Shown: positions 17,477-26,408, numbered from the stretch's first letter. The stretch is DNA of 64,000 nucleotides from Allocoleopsis franciscana PCC 7113 (GCF_000317515.1 NC_019738.1:5854001-5918000); one strand, 5' to 3'. Translations and numbers: made by a program. Notes: generated by a model from the letters alone, not told the origin.

Positions 17477-17735
17477 GTATTTCTTGCCATTTTCTTAACA
17501 GCATTTCTTGATTAGCAGCTACTAGCTTTAGGGCATCTATTATATCTTTGTTTTTCATATTGGGGTTGGCAACAACTACAGAAGGACGTTCTTCTTCGCT
17601 GCCAATATTTATTTTGACTTCCTTTTGATTGGTGTCATTTTTCCGGCCTTTAAAGACATGGACATGACAGGGAATGTGGTCATTGGTATAGATATAGACG
17701 AAAAGATTTTTCTTTAAATCTTCTAGTACTTTCAT
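17451..17735 (-). CDS. DUF4160 domain protein
   Basis: This 94-residue protein has the DUF4160 signature: FVYIYTNDHIPCHVHVFKG, with the HxPxHVHV segment, followed by a short beta region and a helix ending LLRKWQEIHG. It precedes and overlaps the DUF2442 gene. It would be the first gene of the two-gene unit; its upstream region carries an inverted repeat (17842-17906). Confidence 0.9.
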   Translation of the reverse strand: MKVLEDLKKNLFVYIYTNDHIPCHVHVFKGRKNDTNQKEVKINIGSEEERPSVVVANPNMKNKDIIDALKLVAANQEMLLRKWQEIHGIQELGD

Positions 17736-17841
17736 TATTTCCTTGGTAAAACATAATAAATATATCCTTCATGGATTTGCTTCGTGGTGATAGTTGAGAG
17801 TTTTAAAAGGCTTACTTTTCAAGAGTCTCAGCCCTTGTCTG

Positions 17842-17906
17842 CCAGTAGAAGGCTCTCACAAAACGAAAATTATATTGAACTTTCGGCTATGTAAGGCTTC
17901 TACTGG
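17842..17906. repeat. Inverted repeat upstream of the DUF4160/DUF2442 pair
   Basis: CCAGTAGAAGGCT (17842-17854) and AGGCTTCTACTGG (17894-17906) are inverted repeats with one mismatch around a 39-base AT-rich spacer. It lies 107 bases upstream of the DUF4160 start. It may be a small mobile repeat, a terminator of the upstream HTH gene or an operator. Confidence 0.55.
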
Positions 17907-18044
17907 TCAAAACTAGCTACTTGGCTCGAATACTGACAAGCATTATTCGTGACCTCTCTTTAAGATAACCTAACGCTTGGGTTTATGTCCATACCTGCAC
18001 GATACTCCACGAGCAGCACAGCAATCACAGCAATCATTGCTAAC

Positions 18045-18296
18045 CTATTCGCCCTCGGATTGCGATCGCACTGCGCCAAAGTCATCGGGCATTTCTTCTA
18101 AAGTCCACTTCAGTAGCCGACAAAGCGCTTTGACTTCGCGAGGAGTCATCTTCGGCTCATATAGGCCTGTCTCCCAATTGCTTATAGTTTGATCGGTCTT
18201 ACCCAGAGCTAGGGCTATGTCTCTTTGAGTTAAGCCTAGTTCCTCTCTCCGCTTTCTTAAGGGTGACTCTCGCTCTTGCTGTCGTTCTTCCGTCAT
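18045..18296 (-). CDS. XRE-family helix-turn-helix regulator
   Basis: This 83-residue protein consists of a single HTH_XRE domain: PLRKRREELGLTQRDIALAL, GKTDQTISNWETG, then an EVKALCRLLKWTLEEMPDD helix. It is a DNA-binding repressor type with no sensing domain. A perfect palindrome with 17-base arms lies 16-61 bases upstream of its start and is a strong candidate for its own operator. It is oriented toward the DUF4160/DUF2442 pair and 309 bases from it. Confidence 0.9.
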   Translation of the reverse strand: MTEERQQERESPLRKRREELGLTQRDIALALGKTDQTISNWETGLYEPKMTPREVKALCRLLKWTLEEMPDDFGAVRSQSEGE

Positions 18297-18311
18297 TCTT
18301 TCTAAGCCATA

Positions 18312-18357
18312 TTATCCAAGCAGACTTGACAAAGCAATTACAAGTCTGCTTGGATAA
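18312..18357. promoter_or_regulatory. Perfect 17-bp-arm palindrome, candidate operator
   Basis: TTATCCAAGCAGACTTG (18312-18328) and CAAGTCTGCTTGGATAA (18341-18357) are exact complements around a 12-base spacer. The site lies directly upstream of the HTH regulator gene, where an autorepressor would bind. It could alternatively form a hairpin in the 5' leader. Confidence 0.75.
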
Positions 18358-18499
18358 GATATATAGGATAAACAAGTAGGTAATCTGGAAAGCCTAAGTC
18401 TGGAGCTGTCGCTTCCAGTGTTTCTCAGATGCCTGCCCATTCCTCAGTGTCTTACATAACCGTCATTCCACCAACACCTAGAAAGTCATGCCTTCTCGG

Positions 18500-18640
18500 T
18501 GAATGCCAGTTACCCACAGACTGGAAGTCTGGGGCTATACAAACAAAGCCTGCCTTCGCAGGCTCAAGAAAATTCTGAATTTCAATAGTCCGCGCAGGCG
18601 GACTTGGTTTGTGTAGCCGCAGGTTTCAACCTGTCGGCGA
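18500..18640. repeat. Cluster of short hairpin repeats
   Basis: The segment contains AGACTGGAAGTCT, AGCCTGCCTTCGCAGGCT and TCCGCGCAGGCGGA, a string of small palindromes typical of dispersed repeats in cyanobacterial intergenic DNA. It fills most of the 379-base gap between the HTH gene and the next plus-strand operon. Confidence 0.6.
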
Positions 18641-18675
18641 TTGGCTCACCCATCCATCTAATCAATCCAATACCC

Positions 18676-18963
18676 ATGAGGAAATCAAAAGCGACCGAAG
18701 CCTTACGAGTCGCGACAGACGTTGCTGCCATCCGAGCCGCACTTCATAAACGCGGCTACACAATTCGTAAACAACCCAAACAAGCAGCCTGGGCTATTTC
18801 TGTCACGCCCAACGAGTGCTATCTCCTAACCTATCAACCCGCCCCCATTAGCGCCTGGGTACTCCATCCCCAAAGCAACGAACCCAACCGCCAAACCCTC
18901 CTCACCCTCATTCAAAACACATTAGCCAAACAGCCCAAAACCACTATCAGCAAAGTCTCATGA
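18676..18963 (+). CDS. Unknown small protein, first gene of a coupled trio
   Basis: I choose the ATG at 18676 (MRKSKATEALRVATDVAAIR) because the longer frame from 18604 runs through repeat DNA. This gives 95 residues: an N-terminal helix, then IRAALHKRGYTIRKQPKQAA and a beta-rich CYLLTYQPAPISAWVLHP. No family is recognised. Its stop overlaps the ATG of the next gene (ATGA), so the two are translationally coupled. Confidence 0.65.
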   Translation: MRKSKATEALRVATDVAAIRAALHKRGYTIRKQPKQAAWAISVTPNECYLLTYQPAPISAWVLHPQSNEPNRQTLLTLIQNTLAKQPKTTISKVS

Positions 18964-19298
18964 ACTACAAAGCTCAACTATATCCCTGGTGCATCATCCG
19001 CCCCTTCCCCAACATGCGGACTCAAATCGTCGGACGCTTCCGCAACCGCAGTGACGCTGAAGGACATCTGCGAGTCCTCAAGCGAATGATTCCAAGTGTT
19101 GCCTACCAAATCATGTTCGACATCACGCTAGAAGACTCAGAGAGGGAAGACCTAACCCTCCCAACCTCCTCATCCTCACATTCGGCTCCGGTCGCTCCGG
19201 TTCCCTGCAAGGGAAGGGTGGAGGAAGATCTCGGCTCCCCCTCTCCTGGCAGGAGAGGGGCTGGGGGAGAGGTCAACCGAGGAGTGAAACCATCATGA
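18960..19298 (+). CDS. Unknown small protein with repeat-derived C-terminus, second gene of the trio
   Basis: This 112-residue product has a plausible globular core, YPWCIIRPFPNMRTQIVGRF, then RNRSDAEGHLRVLKRMIP and YQIMFDITL. From about residue 65 the frame passes through G/C-rich dispersed repeat DNA and encodes SPSPGRRGAGGEV, so the last third is probably an unstructured, repeat-derived tail. It overlaps both neighbours by ATGA. Homologous cores are, as far as I recall, frequent in cyanobacteria, but I know no function. Confidence 0.7.
   Translation: MNYKAQLYPWCIIRPFPNMRTQIVGRFRNRSDAEGHLRVLKRMIPSVAYQIMFDITLEDSEREDLTLPTSSSSHSAPVAPVPCKGRVEEDLGSPSPGRRGAGGEVNRGVKPS
19199..19280. repeat. G/C-rich dispersed repeat read as coding sequence
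   Basis: CTCCCCCTCTCCTGGCAGGAG, followed by AGGGGCTGGGGGAGAGGTC, is an imperfect palindrome of the type that recurs in cyanobacterial genomes. Here it lies inside the 3' third of the second gene of the trio and keeps the frame open. Confidence 0.65.
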
Positions 19299-19705
19299 CC
19301 CGATTATTCCGCCGCCTCCAACCTGCTCAGAAATTCCGAATTACAGTAGGAGCGATTGCCCAAGGGGCACCAGCAAAGCTGATCGCACAACTCCTAAAAA
19401 TCCCCAAACACCTGATTGTGCGCGTTGAATGCTGGGCGTATGTCCTCTTTGTCCATCGCGGGGATCGCGGCGGACAATTCATCTGTTATCGCCAACTGCG
19501 ACAGTGGCAAAATGCCGTTGCCTGCCAGATTCAAAACTGCTCAACCTGGCAAGAACTGCGATCGCTATGGCTTGCGATCGAACACGATTACACCAAGTAC
19601 AAGGAGCAGTACCCCGATGAACATTACCCATTTTTGTGCCAAATCTGGACAAAACACTGGGATATGGTGTGGAACGAGCCAGAATCATCACCCACAGGAT
19701 TGTAG
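19295..19705 (+). CDS. Unknown protein, third gene of the trio
   Basis: This 136-residue product, MTRLFRRLQPAQKFRITVGA and onward, is followed by AKLIAQLLKIPKHLIVRVEC and ends with a Trp/Tyr-rich helical part (HYPFLCQIWTKHWDMVWN). It starts at an ATGA overlap with the preceding gene. Its composition and the LLKIPKHLIVRVE segment could suit a small helix-turn-helix-like fold, but I recognise no family. The three genes are compactly arranged and probably work together. Confidence 0.7.
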   Translation: MTRLFRRLQPAQKFRITVGAIAQGAPAKLIAQLLKIPKHLIVRVECWAYVLFVHRGDRGGQFICYRQLRQWQNAVACQIQNCSTWQELRSLWLAIEHDYTKYKEQYPDEHYPFLCQIWTKHWDMVWNEPESSPTGL

Positions 19706-19833
19706 GGGCGAAGCATTCGGGCGAGCATTTTTGCTGTTCCACCAAGATTTTGATATCCGAATGATTCGCCCTGCCACTGGGGAAGGGCAAAGACAATTTT
19801 TTATTTTGACTTTTGAATGCGTGACTTTTGACT

Positions 19834-21225
19834 TTAAAACTCCGCACTCAACGGCGTCCGAGGGAACGGAATCACATCACGGATATTCCCCATACCCGTC
19901 ATAAACTGCACCACCCGCTCAAATCCCAAACCAAACCCAGCGTGAGGTACAGTACCGTAGCGACGTAAATCCAGATACCACCATAAATCCTCTGGATTCA
20001 TCCCCTGACTTTTAATCCGCCTCTCCAAAACATCGAGCCGTTCTTCCCGCTGAGAACCCCCAATAATCTCACCAATCTTAGGAGCAAGAACATCCATTGC
20101 AGAGACGGTTTTCTCGTCATCGTCCAAACGCATATAGAATGCTTTGATCCCCACGGGGTAATTGCTGACGATCACGGGTTTCTTAAACAATTCTTCTGCC
20201 AAGTACCGCTCATGTTCAGATTGCAAATCTGCACCCCACTCAACGGGAAACTCAAACTTGCGATCCGCTTTTTCCAAAAGTGCGATCGCATCCGTATAAG
20301 TAATCCGCTCAAACTGGTTATTAATAATATTCTCCGCCGTAGCGAGAACCGTATTATCAATCCGCTGATTGAAAAACTCCATGTCCTCTGGACACTTCTC
20401 CAGCACCGACTTAAAGATGTACCGGAGGAACTCCTCCGCCAAGTCCATGTCTCCTTGCAAATCGCAGAAAGCCATTTCAGGTTCCACCATCCAAAACTCT
20501 GCCAGATGTCGGGACGTGTTAGAGTTTTCCGCCCGGAACGTGGGGCCAAAGGTGTAAACATTGGAAAATGCCATTGCCATCACCTCAGCTTCCAATTGCC
20601 CACTGACGGTGAGGTAAGCGCGGCGTCCAAAAAAGTCCTGGCTAAAATCAATCTCTTGATTGTCAGTCTTAGGAACGTCTTTTAAGTTCAGGTTGGTAAC
20701 AGTAAACAACTCACCTGCCCCTTCACAGTCACTTGCTGTGATAATCGGGGTGTGTACCCACAAAAACTCTCGTTCTTGAAAAAACTGATGGATCGCATTG
20801 GCACAAGCATTGCGGACGCGGAAAACTGCGCCAAGGGTATTAGTACGCGATCGCAAATGCCCAATCTCCCGCAAAAACTCAAAGGAATGGCGTTTCTTTT
20901 GCAATGGGTATTTTTCGGGATCAGCCTCGCCATATACCTTCACACTGGATGCCTTCAACTCAATTCGCTGTCCTTTCGCCGGAGACTCTACCAACACACC
21001 CGTCACTTCTACAGAAGCGCCAGTGTTCACTTGCTTGAGTACAGCTTCATACTCTGGCAAGTCAGAATTGAGTACAACTTGCAAATTAGCCATCGATGAG
21101 CCATCGTTGACCTCGATAAAAGCAAATCCCTTCAATTCCCGTTTCGTGCGTACCCAGCCTTTGATGGTTACCGATTCGTCAGGCTGACCATTTCGTAATA
21201 GTTCTACAATCCGTTGAGTCACCAT
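19834..21225 (-). CDS. asnS: Asparaginyl-tRNA synthetase
   Basis: This 463-residue class IIb synthetase charges tRNA-Asn. The N-terminal OB-fold anticodon domain begins [20 protein letters not shown]. Motif 2 is [16 protein letters not shown] and motif 3 is [16 protein letters not shown], ending DVIPFPRTP. The length matches bacterial AsnRS. The presence of AsnRS implies direct charging of tRNA-Asn. It is transcribed convergently with the trio of unknown genes upstream. Confidence 0.97.
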   Translation of the reverse strand: MVTQRIVELLRNGQPDESVTIKGWVRTKRELKGFAFIEVNDGSSMANLQVVLNSDLPEYEAVLKQVNTGASVEVTGVLVESPAKGQRIELKASSVKVYGEADPEKYPLQKKRHSFEFLREIGHLRSRTNTLGAVFRVRNACANAIHQFFQEREFLWVHTPIITASDCEGAGELFTVTNLNLKDVPKTDNQEIDFSQDFFGRRAYLTVSGQLEAEVMAMAFSNVYTFGPTFRAENSNTSRHLAEFWMVEPEMAFCDLQGDMDLAEEFLRYIFKSVLEKCPEDMEFFNQRIDNTVLATAENIINNQFERITYTDAIALLEKADRKFEFPVEWGADLQSEHERYLAEELFKKPVIVSNYPVGIKAFYMRLDDDEKTVSAMDVLAPKIGEIIGGSQREERLDVLERRIKSQGMNPEDLWWYLDLRRYGTVPHAGFGLGFERVVQFMTGMGNIRDVIPFPRTPLSAEF

Positions 21226-21381
21226 GTTTCAGACAATCCCCAATAGGTCAATCTAATAAACAATACAAAATACTAAGAAAACCAATCAGCATTAACCTCA
21301 GTTTAATCACTATCTTCGGCGGGGATCGAAGGAAAACTGAGAGCGCTGAAACAATTTTGAGCAAAAGGAAGGATAAATGCT

Positions 21382-21819
21382 GTGGAGCCAGATATTAGAT
21401 TACGAATCAGTGTTATGGGTTTATTTATCCAATCTGACACTGTACTCATGATTCACAAAATGACAGGGCCAGAACCCGACTGCTGGGATTTACCCGGCGG
21501 CGGACTCCAACCCGGTGAACCTATCATTCAAGCTTTAAAGCGAGAAATCCGGGAAGAGACGGGTTTAAGTGAGATTAGAGTCGGAAAACTCTTAACCCTT
21601 GTGGAAGGTTTTTTTCCCAATTGGCGAGGACAGCTTTTACATTCTTTGAGCATCATCTACCAATGTGCGGTTGAGAGTGACTCTGTTGTTTACCCAACTG
21701 GCGATCGCGAAGTAGGAACGAAGGGAGTCCAGTGGCTACCCGTGGCTGAGTTAACTCCTGATCTGTGCTCAACTCGTAGCTGGAAAGCCTTGCAAGCTCT
21801 TGACCTGATTAAAACCTAA
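21382..21819 (+). CDS. NUDIX hydrolase
   Basis: This 145-residue protein starts at a GTG (21382) preceded by GGAAGGAT. The Nudix box GX5EX7REUXEEXGU is intact: GGGLQPGEPIIQALKREIRE followed by ETGL. It hydrolyses a nucleoside diphosphate linked to another moiety; the substrate is not evident from sequence. The C-terminal region ending SWKALQALDLIKT is short, as in housecleaning-type members. It is transcribed away from asnS. Confidence 0.93.
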   Translation: MEPDIRLRISVMGLFIQSDTVLMIHKMTGPEPDCWDLPGGGLQPGEPIIQALKREIREETGLSEIRVGKLLTLVEGFFPNWRGQLLHSLSIIYQCAVESDSVVYPTGDREVGTKGVQWLPVAELTPDLCSTRSWKALQALDLIKT

Positions 21820-21822
21820 AAG

Positions 21823-22215
21823 TTAGCCAGCACAAGACTTCAGTATCCAGCCAACAACCACACCTAGTCCTCCAAAGCGGACGGCTTGCCAAAAGGGTTC
21901 CTTAAGGCTGCCCCAAGAAAATAATCGGCTTTCTAAATTTAGTTCTATCGTTTCCAGTTGCTGTTTTATTTGCTTTAATTCCGCTTGCCTCAGTTGCCGA
22001 GTGCTACTGTGCCGCAGTTCTTTTCTTATTTGCTCTCGACGTTGCTGGAGTTCGGCTTGCCGTTTGCGATCACGCTGCACCTGCTCGTAACGTTCTTTCA
22101 AGGCTTGTAGATCTCGCTCTACTTCTGATAAGGCTTGCTCAAACTCATCTGCATCACTATCCGGCTGGTTGGAGTCTGAACCAGAAGGCGATCGCTGTAA
22201 TGGCTCTTCAGGCAT
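21823..22215 (-). CDS. Coiled-coil protein with C-terminal membrane anchor
   Basis: I start at the ATG at 22215 (MPEEPLQRSPSGSDSNQPDS), because the upstream 53 codons of the open frame overlap the start of the divergent gene at 22264. The 130-residue product has a long charged coiled coil (ERDLQALKERYEQVQRDRKR through about ETIELNLESRL) and one C-terminal transmembrane segment with GGLGVVVGWILKS. It is not assigned to a family. It converges with the NUDIX gene, separated by 3 bases. Confidence 0.7.
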   Translation of the reverse strand: MPEEPLQRSPSGSDSNQPDSDADEFEQALSEVERDLQALKERYEQVQRDRKRQAELQQRREQIRKELRHSSTRQLRQAELKQIKQQLETIELNLESRLFSWGSLKEPFWQAVRFGGLGVVVGWILKSCAG

Positions 22216-22263
22216 CTTTAAATTTGCAGTAAAGTAAGAGTAATTGAGAATGAGCCTGAAGTC

Positions 22264-22557
22264 ATGCCTGAACCCACCCCACTGACCAAAACGAATACTC
22301 TCAGTGAACTTAGTACCTTGGAACTCGCGCAGGCGCTTGCAGAGCGTCTGACCATCACGCCCAATGATTGGCACCGATTAAAGTCTAATCGTAAAGCGAG
22401 AGCTTGTGAACAAGCTACTGCCGCCTTAGTATTCCTGCTGAAGGAGCAGCCCGAAGAAGCTCTGATTCGATTCCAACAGGCGTCAGGATGGCTGGATCGC
22501 TCAATCTCTGCGCCTCCCTGCCCCTCTCATGGGGATCATGGCAGATCAGGGAATTAA
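22264..22557 (+). CDS. Conserved small cyanobacterial protein (DUF6439-like)
   Basis: This 97-residue protein begins MPEPTPLTKTN, has an ELAQALAERLTITPNDWHRL segment followed by KARACEQATAALVFLLKEQP and ends with the Cys-Pro tail DRSISAPPCPSHGDH. From memory this conserved pattern corresponds to a small DUF known only from cyanobacteria (DUF6439); the number should be verified. Function is unknown. Its last 12 bases overlap the convergent kinase gene. Confidence 0.75.
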   Translation: MPEPTPLTKTNTLSELSTLELAQALAERLTITPNDWHRLKSNRKARACEQATAALVFLLKEQPEEALIRFQQASGWLDRSISAPPCPSHGDHGRSGN

Positions 22558-22995
22558 GGGTAACCGAGAGCGGCTGTTTACCTGCTTACAGAGTCTTAGT
22601 TCTGTCCCTTGGCGATTCCAATGAACTCGATCAAAAATTTGGTGGAGAAGACACAACCCTCTACCATTTTCTGACTCATCACACGGCAGGATGCAGCCCT
22701 CTTCATCATGATTACAACTGTCCTGGGAAAAACCAGAGCCTTCGTCTGATATTACCCACCAATATTCGTCATGAACAACTGAAAATTGAACCACTACTGC
22801 CTTGCTTGGGTCTAAATTATTGCCGTGCTTTGCCGCATTCACTAAAGCCTCTTGTAGTCCAAGCCTGATTTCCGGCTGCCATTGACGGGGGATCTGTTCA
22901 AGAAGCAAATCGAGAATTGGGGCAAGGTAGAGGGTAGAAGCGAAGCTAATCGTTCCCCAGTTACGTCCAATCGGACGTGTTGATATAGCAATCAC
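22546..22995 (-). CDS. RsbW-like anti-sigma regulatory kinase (HATPase)
   Basis: This 149-residue protein carries a GHKL ATPase domain of the anti-sigma factor type. The N box is RLGLQEALVNAAKHGNN, the G1 box is ISDEGSGFSQDS, and the G2 region is SENGRGLCLLHQIFD, with VHWNRQGTELRL at the end. Such proteins phosphorylate an STAS anti-sigma antagonist and bind a sigma factor or another partner. No STAS or PP2C gene lies beside it here, so its partners must be elsewhere. Confidence 0.9.
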   Translation of the reverse strand: MIAISTRPIGRNWGTISFASTLYLAPILDLLLEQIPRQWQPEIRLGLQEALVNAAKHGNNLDPSKAVVVQFSVVHDEYWWVISDEGSGFSQDSCNHDEEGCILPCDESENGRGLCLLHQIFDRVHWNRQGTELRLCKQVNSRSRLPLIP

Positions 22996-23483
22996 TCAAA
23001 AAACCTCTAGCTTTTATTTGGTGGACTCGATACTTTACACAGCTAGCTGCCGTGCCTAGTTGCCGTGCCAATTTTAGTCTCAGCTTTCCTAAACCAGACG
23101 CTCCAGCTCAGGCATCACTAAGTTGTCTGGGCTATTGAGCATCACCTCCAAAAACCTTGAGAATCTACACAAACTAGCGTGGAGATTGGGTGATTGTTTG
23201 GAGCTGCTCTACAACCTTTTCCGTGGATTGGCTACAGCGACTGTTTGCTTTCCAACGGATAGTAATGAAGTGCGCTAACTTCTTGCCTCTAGAGGAGTAG
23301 ATGTTCTCTCGTTTATTAGCGAGGAACCTTTACTTTCCATTGTATCGAAACACTTTCTTAAACACCAGCGCTATGCCTCAAATCAGTCTAGAGACTGGGT
23401 TGAAGGTTGAACGTTCCCAACTTTGGTCGGGGTCTTTTTCCCCTGTGCTAACTTTCAACTCTTCTTCCCGATCTCTTCCTGGC
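22996..23483. other. 488-bp intergenic region with repeat DNA
   Basis: A 64-codon frame at 23301-23495 and an overlapping frame at 23423-23608 have no plausible domain and overlap rlmD on the other strand. The region contains a GGTTGAAGGTTGAACGTT repeat (near 23398-23413). No RNA gene was recognised. Confidence 0.45.
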
Positions 23484-24893
23484 TCAGCGCACTAAAAAGG
23501 CAGCACACTCAACATGAGGCGTTTGGGGAAAGAAGTCAGCCGGCTGGACATGGGTTAGTTGGTAGCCGCCAGTATGACACAGGAGTTTCAGATCCCGTGC
23601 CAAGGTAGCAGGCTTACAGCTAACGTACACAATTTGTTTTGGAGCCGTTACCAGCAGAGCTTCGATGACAACCCGATCACATCCCTTACGCGGTGGATCG
23701 AGTAATACGACATCTGGGTTGATTTCGAGTTGAGGCAGCAGGGTTTCTACTGCTCCAGTCTTAAACGTCACATTACTGATCCCGTTGAGTTGGGCATTGA
23801 GTTGTGCTTGCTCCACGGAGGCTGGGTGTACTTCTAAACCCATCGCCTGCCGAACGCGCTGTGCTAGGGGTAGGGTGAACGTACCGATGCCACAGTAGGC
23901 ATCGACTAGGATTTCATCCCCTTTGAGGGCTAGCTGTTCCACAATCGCAGCTAGCAGCGCCTCAGCCACTTCGGTATTGACTTGGAAAAACGTTTCCGGT
24001 TTCAGTTGTAGCTGAAGACCCGCAAATTCTTCCTGTAAATAAGGTTGACCTGCAATACAACGAGTTTCATGCCCAAAAATTACATTCGTGCGGTTTGGGT
24101 TTCGATTCACGCAGATGCCCATCAGTTTGGGATAGCGAGTCAGCCACTGTTGGGCTTGGGCATCAAGGTTCTGTAATCTCCAGTCCGTTGTTACCAATGT
24201 CAACAACATTTCCCCTGTCCGCCGTCCAATCCGCAGTGACAGGTGACGCAACCGTCCCTGATGGCGCTCTTCGTTATAAACCGACCACCCCAACTGCTCG
24301 ATGTCTTGCTTAATTTCTGCTAACAGGGGGTTCAATCGCGCATCTTGTACAGGGCATTGATTGAGATTAATCAACTGGTGGCTGCCTTGGTGGTAATAAC
24401 CGGCCTGAACTTGACCCGTTGCTGACCGTTTCAAGGGATAGGTTGCCTTATTGCGATAGGCAAGAGACGTTTCAGTGGTTAAGATTGGGGCGACATGGGG
24501 TGAGGTGAATCCACCAATGTGTTCTAGAGCTTGGATGACTAAGTTTTGTTTCGTTTCTTGCTGGTAGTGGTAATCAATATGTTGCCACTGACAGCCGCCG
24601 CACTTATCCGCCACGATGCAGTTCGGTCGGATGCGGTGGGGAGACGGCTCCAACAGTTGGTGAAGCTTACCATTGGCATAGTTGGATTTGACGCGCACGA
24701 GGCGAACTAAAACGCGATCGCCCGTTACGGTATCGGGCACAAAAATGACCCGACCTTCAAGGCGTCCAACGCCTTCGCCCGTATCATTTAGGTCTGTAAT
24801 CGTCACCTCCACGAGCTGACCTTGTTGCCAAAAGTCTGGGGTGGGATCGCGACTTTTTTGATTGGTATTACCAGTTAGCGGGGTTGTAGACAC
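23484..24893 (-). CDS. rlmD: 23S rRNA (uracil-C5)-methyltransferase, RlmD/RumA type
   Basis: This 469-residue protein methylates uridine in 23S rRNA using SAM. It has an N-terminal TRAM domain (GQLVEVTITDLNDTGEGVGR), a CIVADKCGGCQWQH iron-sulfur cysteine cluster, the SAM-binding VDAYCGIGTFTLPLAQ, the LDPPRKGCD motif and the catalytic cysteine in IVYVSCKPATLARDL. The length matches the family. In some cyanobacterial annotations it is called rumA; which uridine is methylated cannot be settled from sequence. It is transcribed away from apcD. Confidence 0.93.
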   Translation of the reverse strand: MSTTPLTGNTNQKSRDPTPDFWQQGQLVEVTITDLNDTGEGVGRLEGRVIFVPDTVTGDRVLVRLVRVKSNYANGKLHQLLEPSPHRIRPNCIVADKCGGCQWQHIDYHYQQETKQNLVIQALEHIGGFTSPHVAPILTTETSLAYRNKATYPLKRSATGQVQAGYYHQGSHQLINLNQCPVQDARLNPLLAEIKQDIEQLGWSVYNEERHQGRLRHLSLRIGRRTGEMLLTLVTTDWRLQNLDAQAQQWLTRYPKLMGICVNRNPNRTNVIFGHETRCIAGQPYLQEEFAGLQLQLKPETFFQVNTEVAEALLAAIVEQLALKGDEILVDAYCGIGTFTLPLAQRVRQAMGLEVHPASVEQAQLNAQLNGISNVTFKTGAVETLLPQLEINPDVVLLDPPRKGCDRVVIEALLVTAPKQIVYVSCKPATLARDLKLLCHTGGYQLTHVQPADFFPQTPHVECAAFLVR

Positions 24894-24966
24894 AGTCTTC
24901 TCCTCCCTTTATTTGTGTCGCCTTGAGTCGTTAAACTACAAATGTTACCTAAGTTAACCCGATAAG

Positions 24967-25452
24967 ATGAGCGTAGTTAGCCAAGTTATTCTCAGAGCAG
25001 ACGACGAACTCCGATATCCGAGCTCCGGCGAACTCAAGAGTATCAATGAGTTTTTGAAAACGGGCGAACAGCGGACGCGGATTGCTTCCACGCTAGCTGA
25101 AAATGAAAAAAAGATCGTGCAAGAGGCCAGTAAGCAGCTTTGGCAGAAACGTCCCGACTTCATCTCTCCCGGCGGAAATGCCTATGGAGAGAAGCAACGG
25201 GCGCTATGCTTACGCGACTATGGCTGGTATTTACGACTGATTACCTATGGGGTGTTGTCTGGTGACAAAGAACCGATTGAAAAAATCGGTCTGATTGGGG
25301 TGCGGGAAATGTACAACTCCCTCGGCGTCCCCGTCGCTGGGATGGCTGAATCAATCCGTTGCTTAAAAAATGCTTCTGTGAGCTTGCTGAGCCAGGAAGA
25401 TGCCTTAGCAGCGGCTCCTTACTTTGATTTCATCATTCAAGCCATGTCCTAA
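24967..25452 (+). CDS. apcD: Allophycocyanin alpha-B subunit
   Basis: This 161-residue phycobiliprotein is the terminal-emitter alpha subunit of the phycobilisome core. It starts [20 protein letters not shown], as ApcD does, and keeps the phycocyanobilin attachment cysteine C81 in [14 protein letters not shown]. The following [14 protein letters not shown] and [10 protein letters not shown] are also typical. ApcD directs energy toward photosystem I in state transitions. It stands alone, away from the apcABC operon, as is usual for apcD. A 73-base gap separates it from the divergent rlmD gene and must contain its promoter. Confidence 0.96.
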   Translation: MSVVSQVILRADDELRYPSSGELKSINEFLKTGEQRTRIASTLAENEKKIVQEASKQLWQKRPDFISPGGNAYGEKQRALCLRDYGWYLRLITYGVLSGDKEPIEKIGLIGVREMYNSLGVPVAGMAESIRCLKNASVSLLSQEDALAAAPYFDFIIQAMS

Positions 25453-25956
25453 TTTTTGGGCAAGGCCAGCCTTGTTGTTAGTCAATAGTAACCCGTTCAA
25501 AGCCCGGTTGAAAGTTGGCAGGTTGAAAGGTTGGCAGGTTGGAAAGTGTTACTTCCCTTGTTGTTACGGTCAGTTGATACGTTCTAACCTTCTAACCTTT
25601 AACGTTCTAATCTTCAACCGGCTAGCCTGCCCTACTTCTAACCTTGAGCAACAGCTATGTCGAACAGAAAACACCTGTGGCGAACTAACCCTTGAGCCAT
25701 GACTCCATACAAAACACCGACAGCTTCTACAGGAGAATCTGTCGGCTCATTGTGTGTTCCCTATTGATGACTCGCGTCGAGTTCAGTCGTTCTTTAGTAT
25801 GCAAAAGCCTGTAATGTGTATAGGGCGATCTGGATCAGCCGACCTTTGTGAATCTGATCACTCTCAAAAGCTCCCAAACAAGCATATTCACGGTTTTCGA
25901 CTCTGCTTTTCGGAAACGATTACACTCGTCATAGCTCACTTTGATCCCTGTCGCTC
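25453..25956. other. 504-bp intergenic region with STRR repeats and a hairpin
   Basis: TTGAAAGTTGGCAGG, TTGAAAGGTTGGCAGG and TTGGAAAG units (about 25510-25548) are followed by CTAACCTT-type units on the other strand (about 25580-25650). A strong hairpin, CCGACAGCTTCT and AGAATCTGTCGG around ACAGG (25717-25745), may end the apcD transcript. The 68-codon frame at 25754-25960 has no recognisable content. Confidence 0.55.
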
Positions 25957-26406
25957 GTGAAGAAATTGCCTTGGACTTCACTGCTGCTTCTGCTGTGTAC
26001 CTATAGCATCTTTGGTTGGTTGCTCACAGCCTCGGATAGCTCTGAGTTAATTTGGCTGATGGGAGCAACGTATACTTTGCTAATTACTTCTGCCATGACA
26101 GCTCCTTGGGAGCTGCTTAAAGGATTTTATGGCAATTTCCTGCAATCTGATAGCAGAGCGTTTGTATCTGTGATTGTTGGAGCTTTTGTAGCTGTTGTCA
26201 TCATGCATTGGATCGAGGTTTTTTTCCGAATTCTGGTTCTGATCTCCGCTAGTGCGTTGGCTCGGTTAGATCTTCAGACGGAAAGTTACAGCAAATGGGA
26301 AGCCTTTGGGATTCTCCTTGTTGTTTCCCTAACGGGTTTTGGTTTAGGTATATTGGCGAAGCTGTGGGATTGGCCGATTGACACCAAGAATTTACTGCCT
26401 CGGTGA
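25957..26406 (+). CDS. Polytopic membrane protein of unknown function
   Basis: This 149-residue protein starts at a GTG and has four predicted transmembrane helices: TSLLLLLCTYSIFGWLL, WLMGATYTLLITSAM, FVSVIVGAFVAVVIM and GILLVVSLTGFGLGILA. No domain is recognised. It looks like a conserved small membrane protein of cyanobacteria and is convergent with the next gene, with a hairpin in the gap between them. Confidence 0.65.
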   Translation: MKKLPWTSLLLLLCTYSIFGWLLTASDSSELIWLMGATYTLLITSAMTAPWELLKGFYGNFLQSDSRAFVSVIVGAFVAVVIMHWIEVFFRILVLISASALARLDLQTESYSKWEAFGILLVVSLTGFGLGILAKLWDWPIDTKNLLPR

Positions 26407-26408
26407 AG

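Noticed and set aside
25754-25960. 68-codon plus-strand frame before the membrane protein gene
   Set aside because: No domain or convincing start; it ends at the start of the real gene and lies in repeat-rich intergenic DNA.
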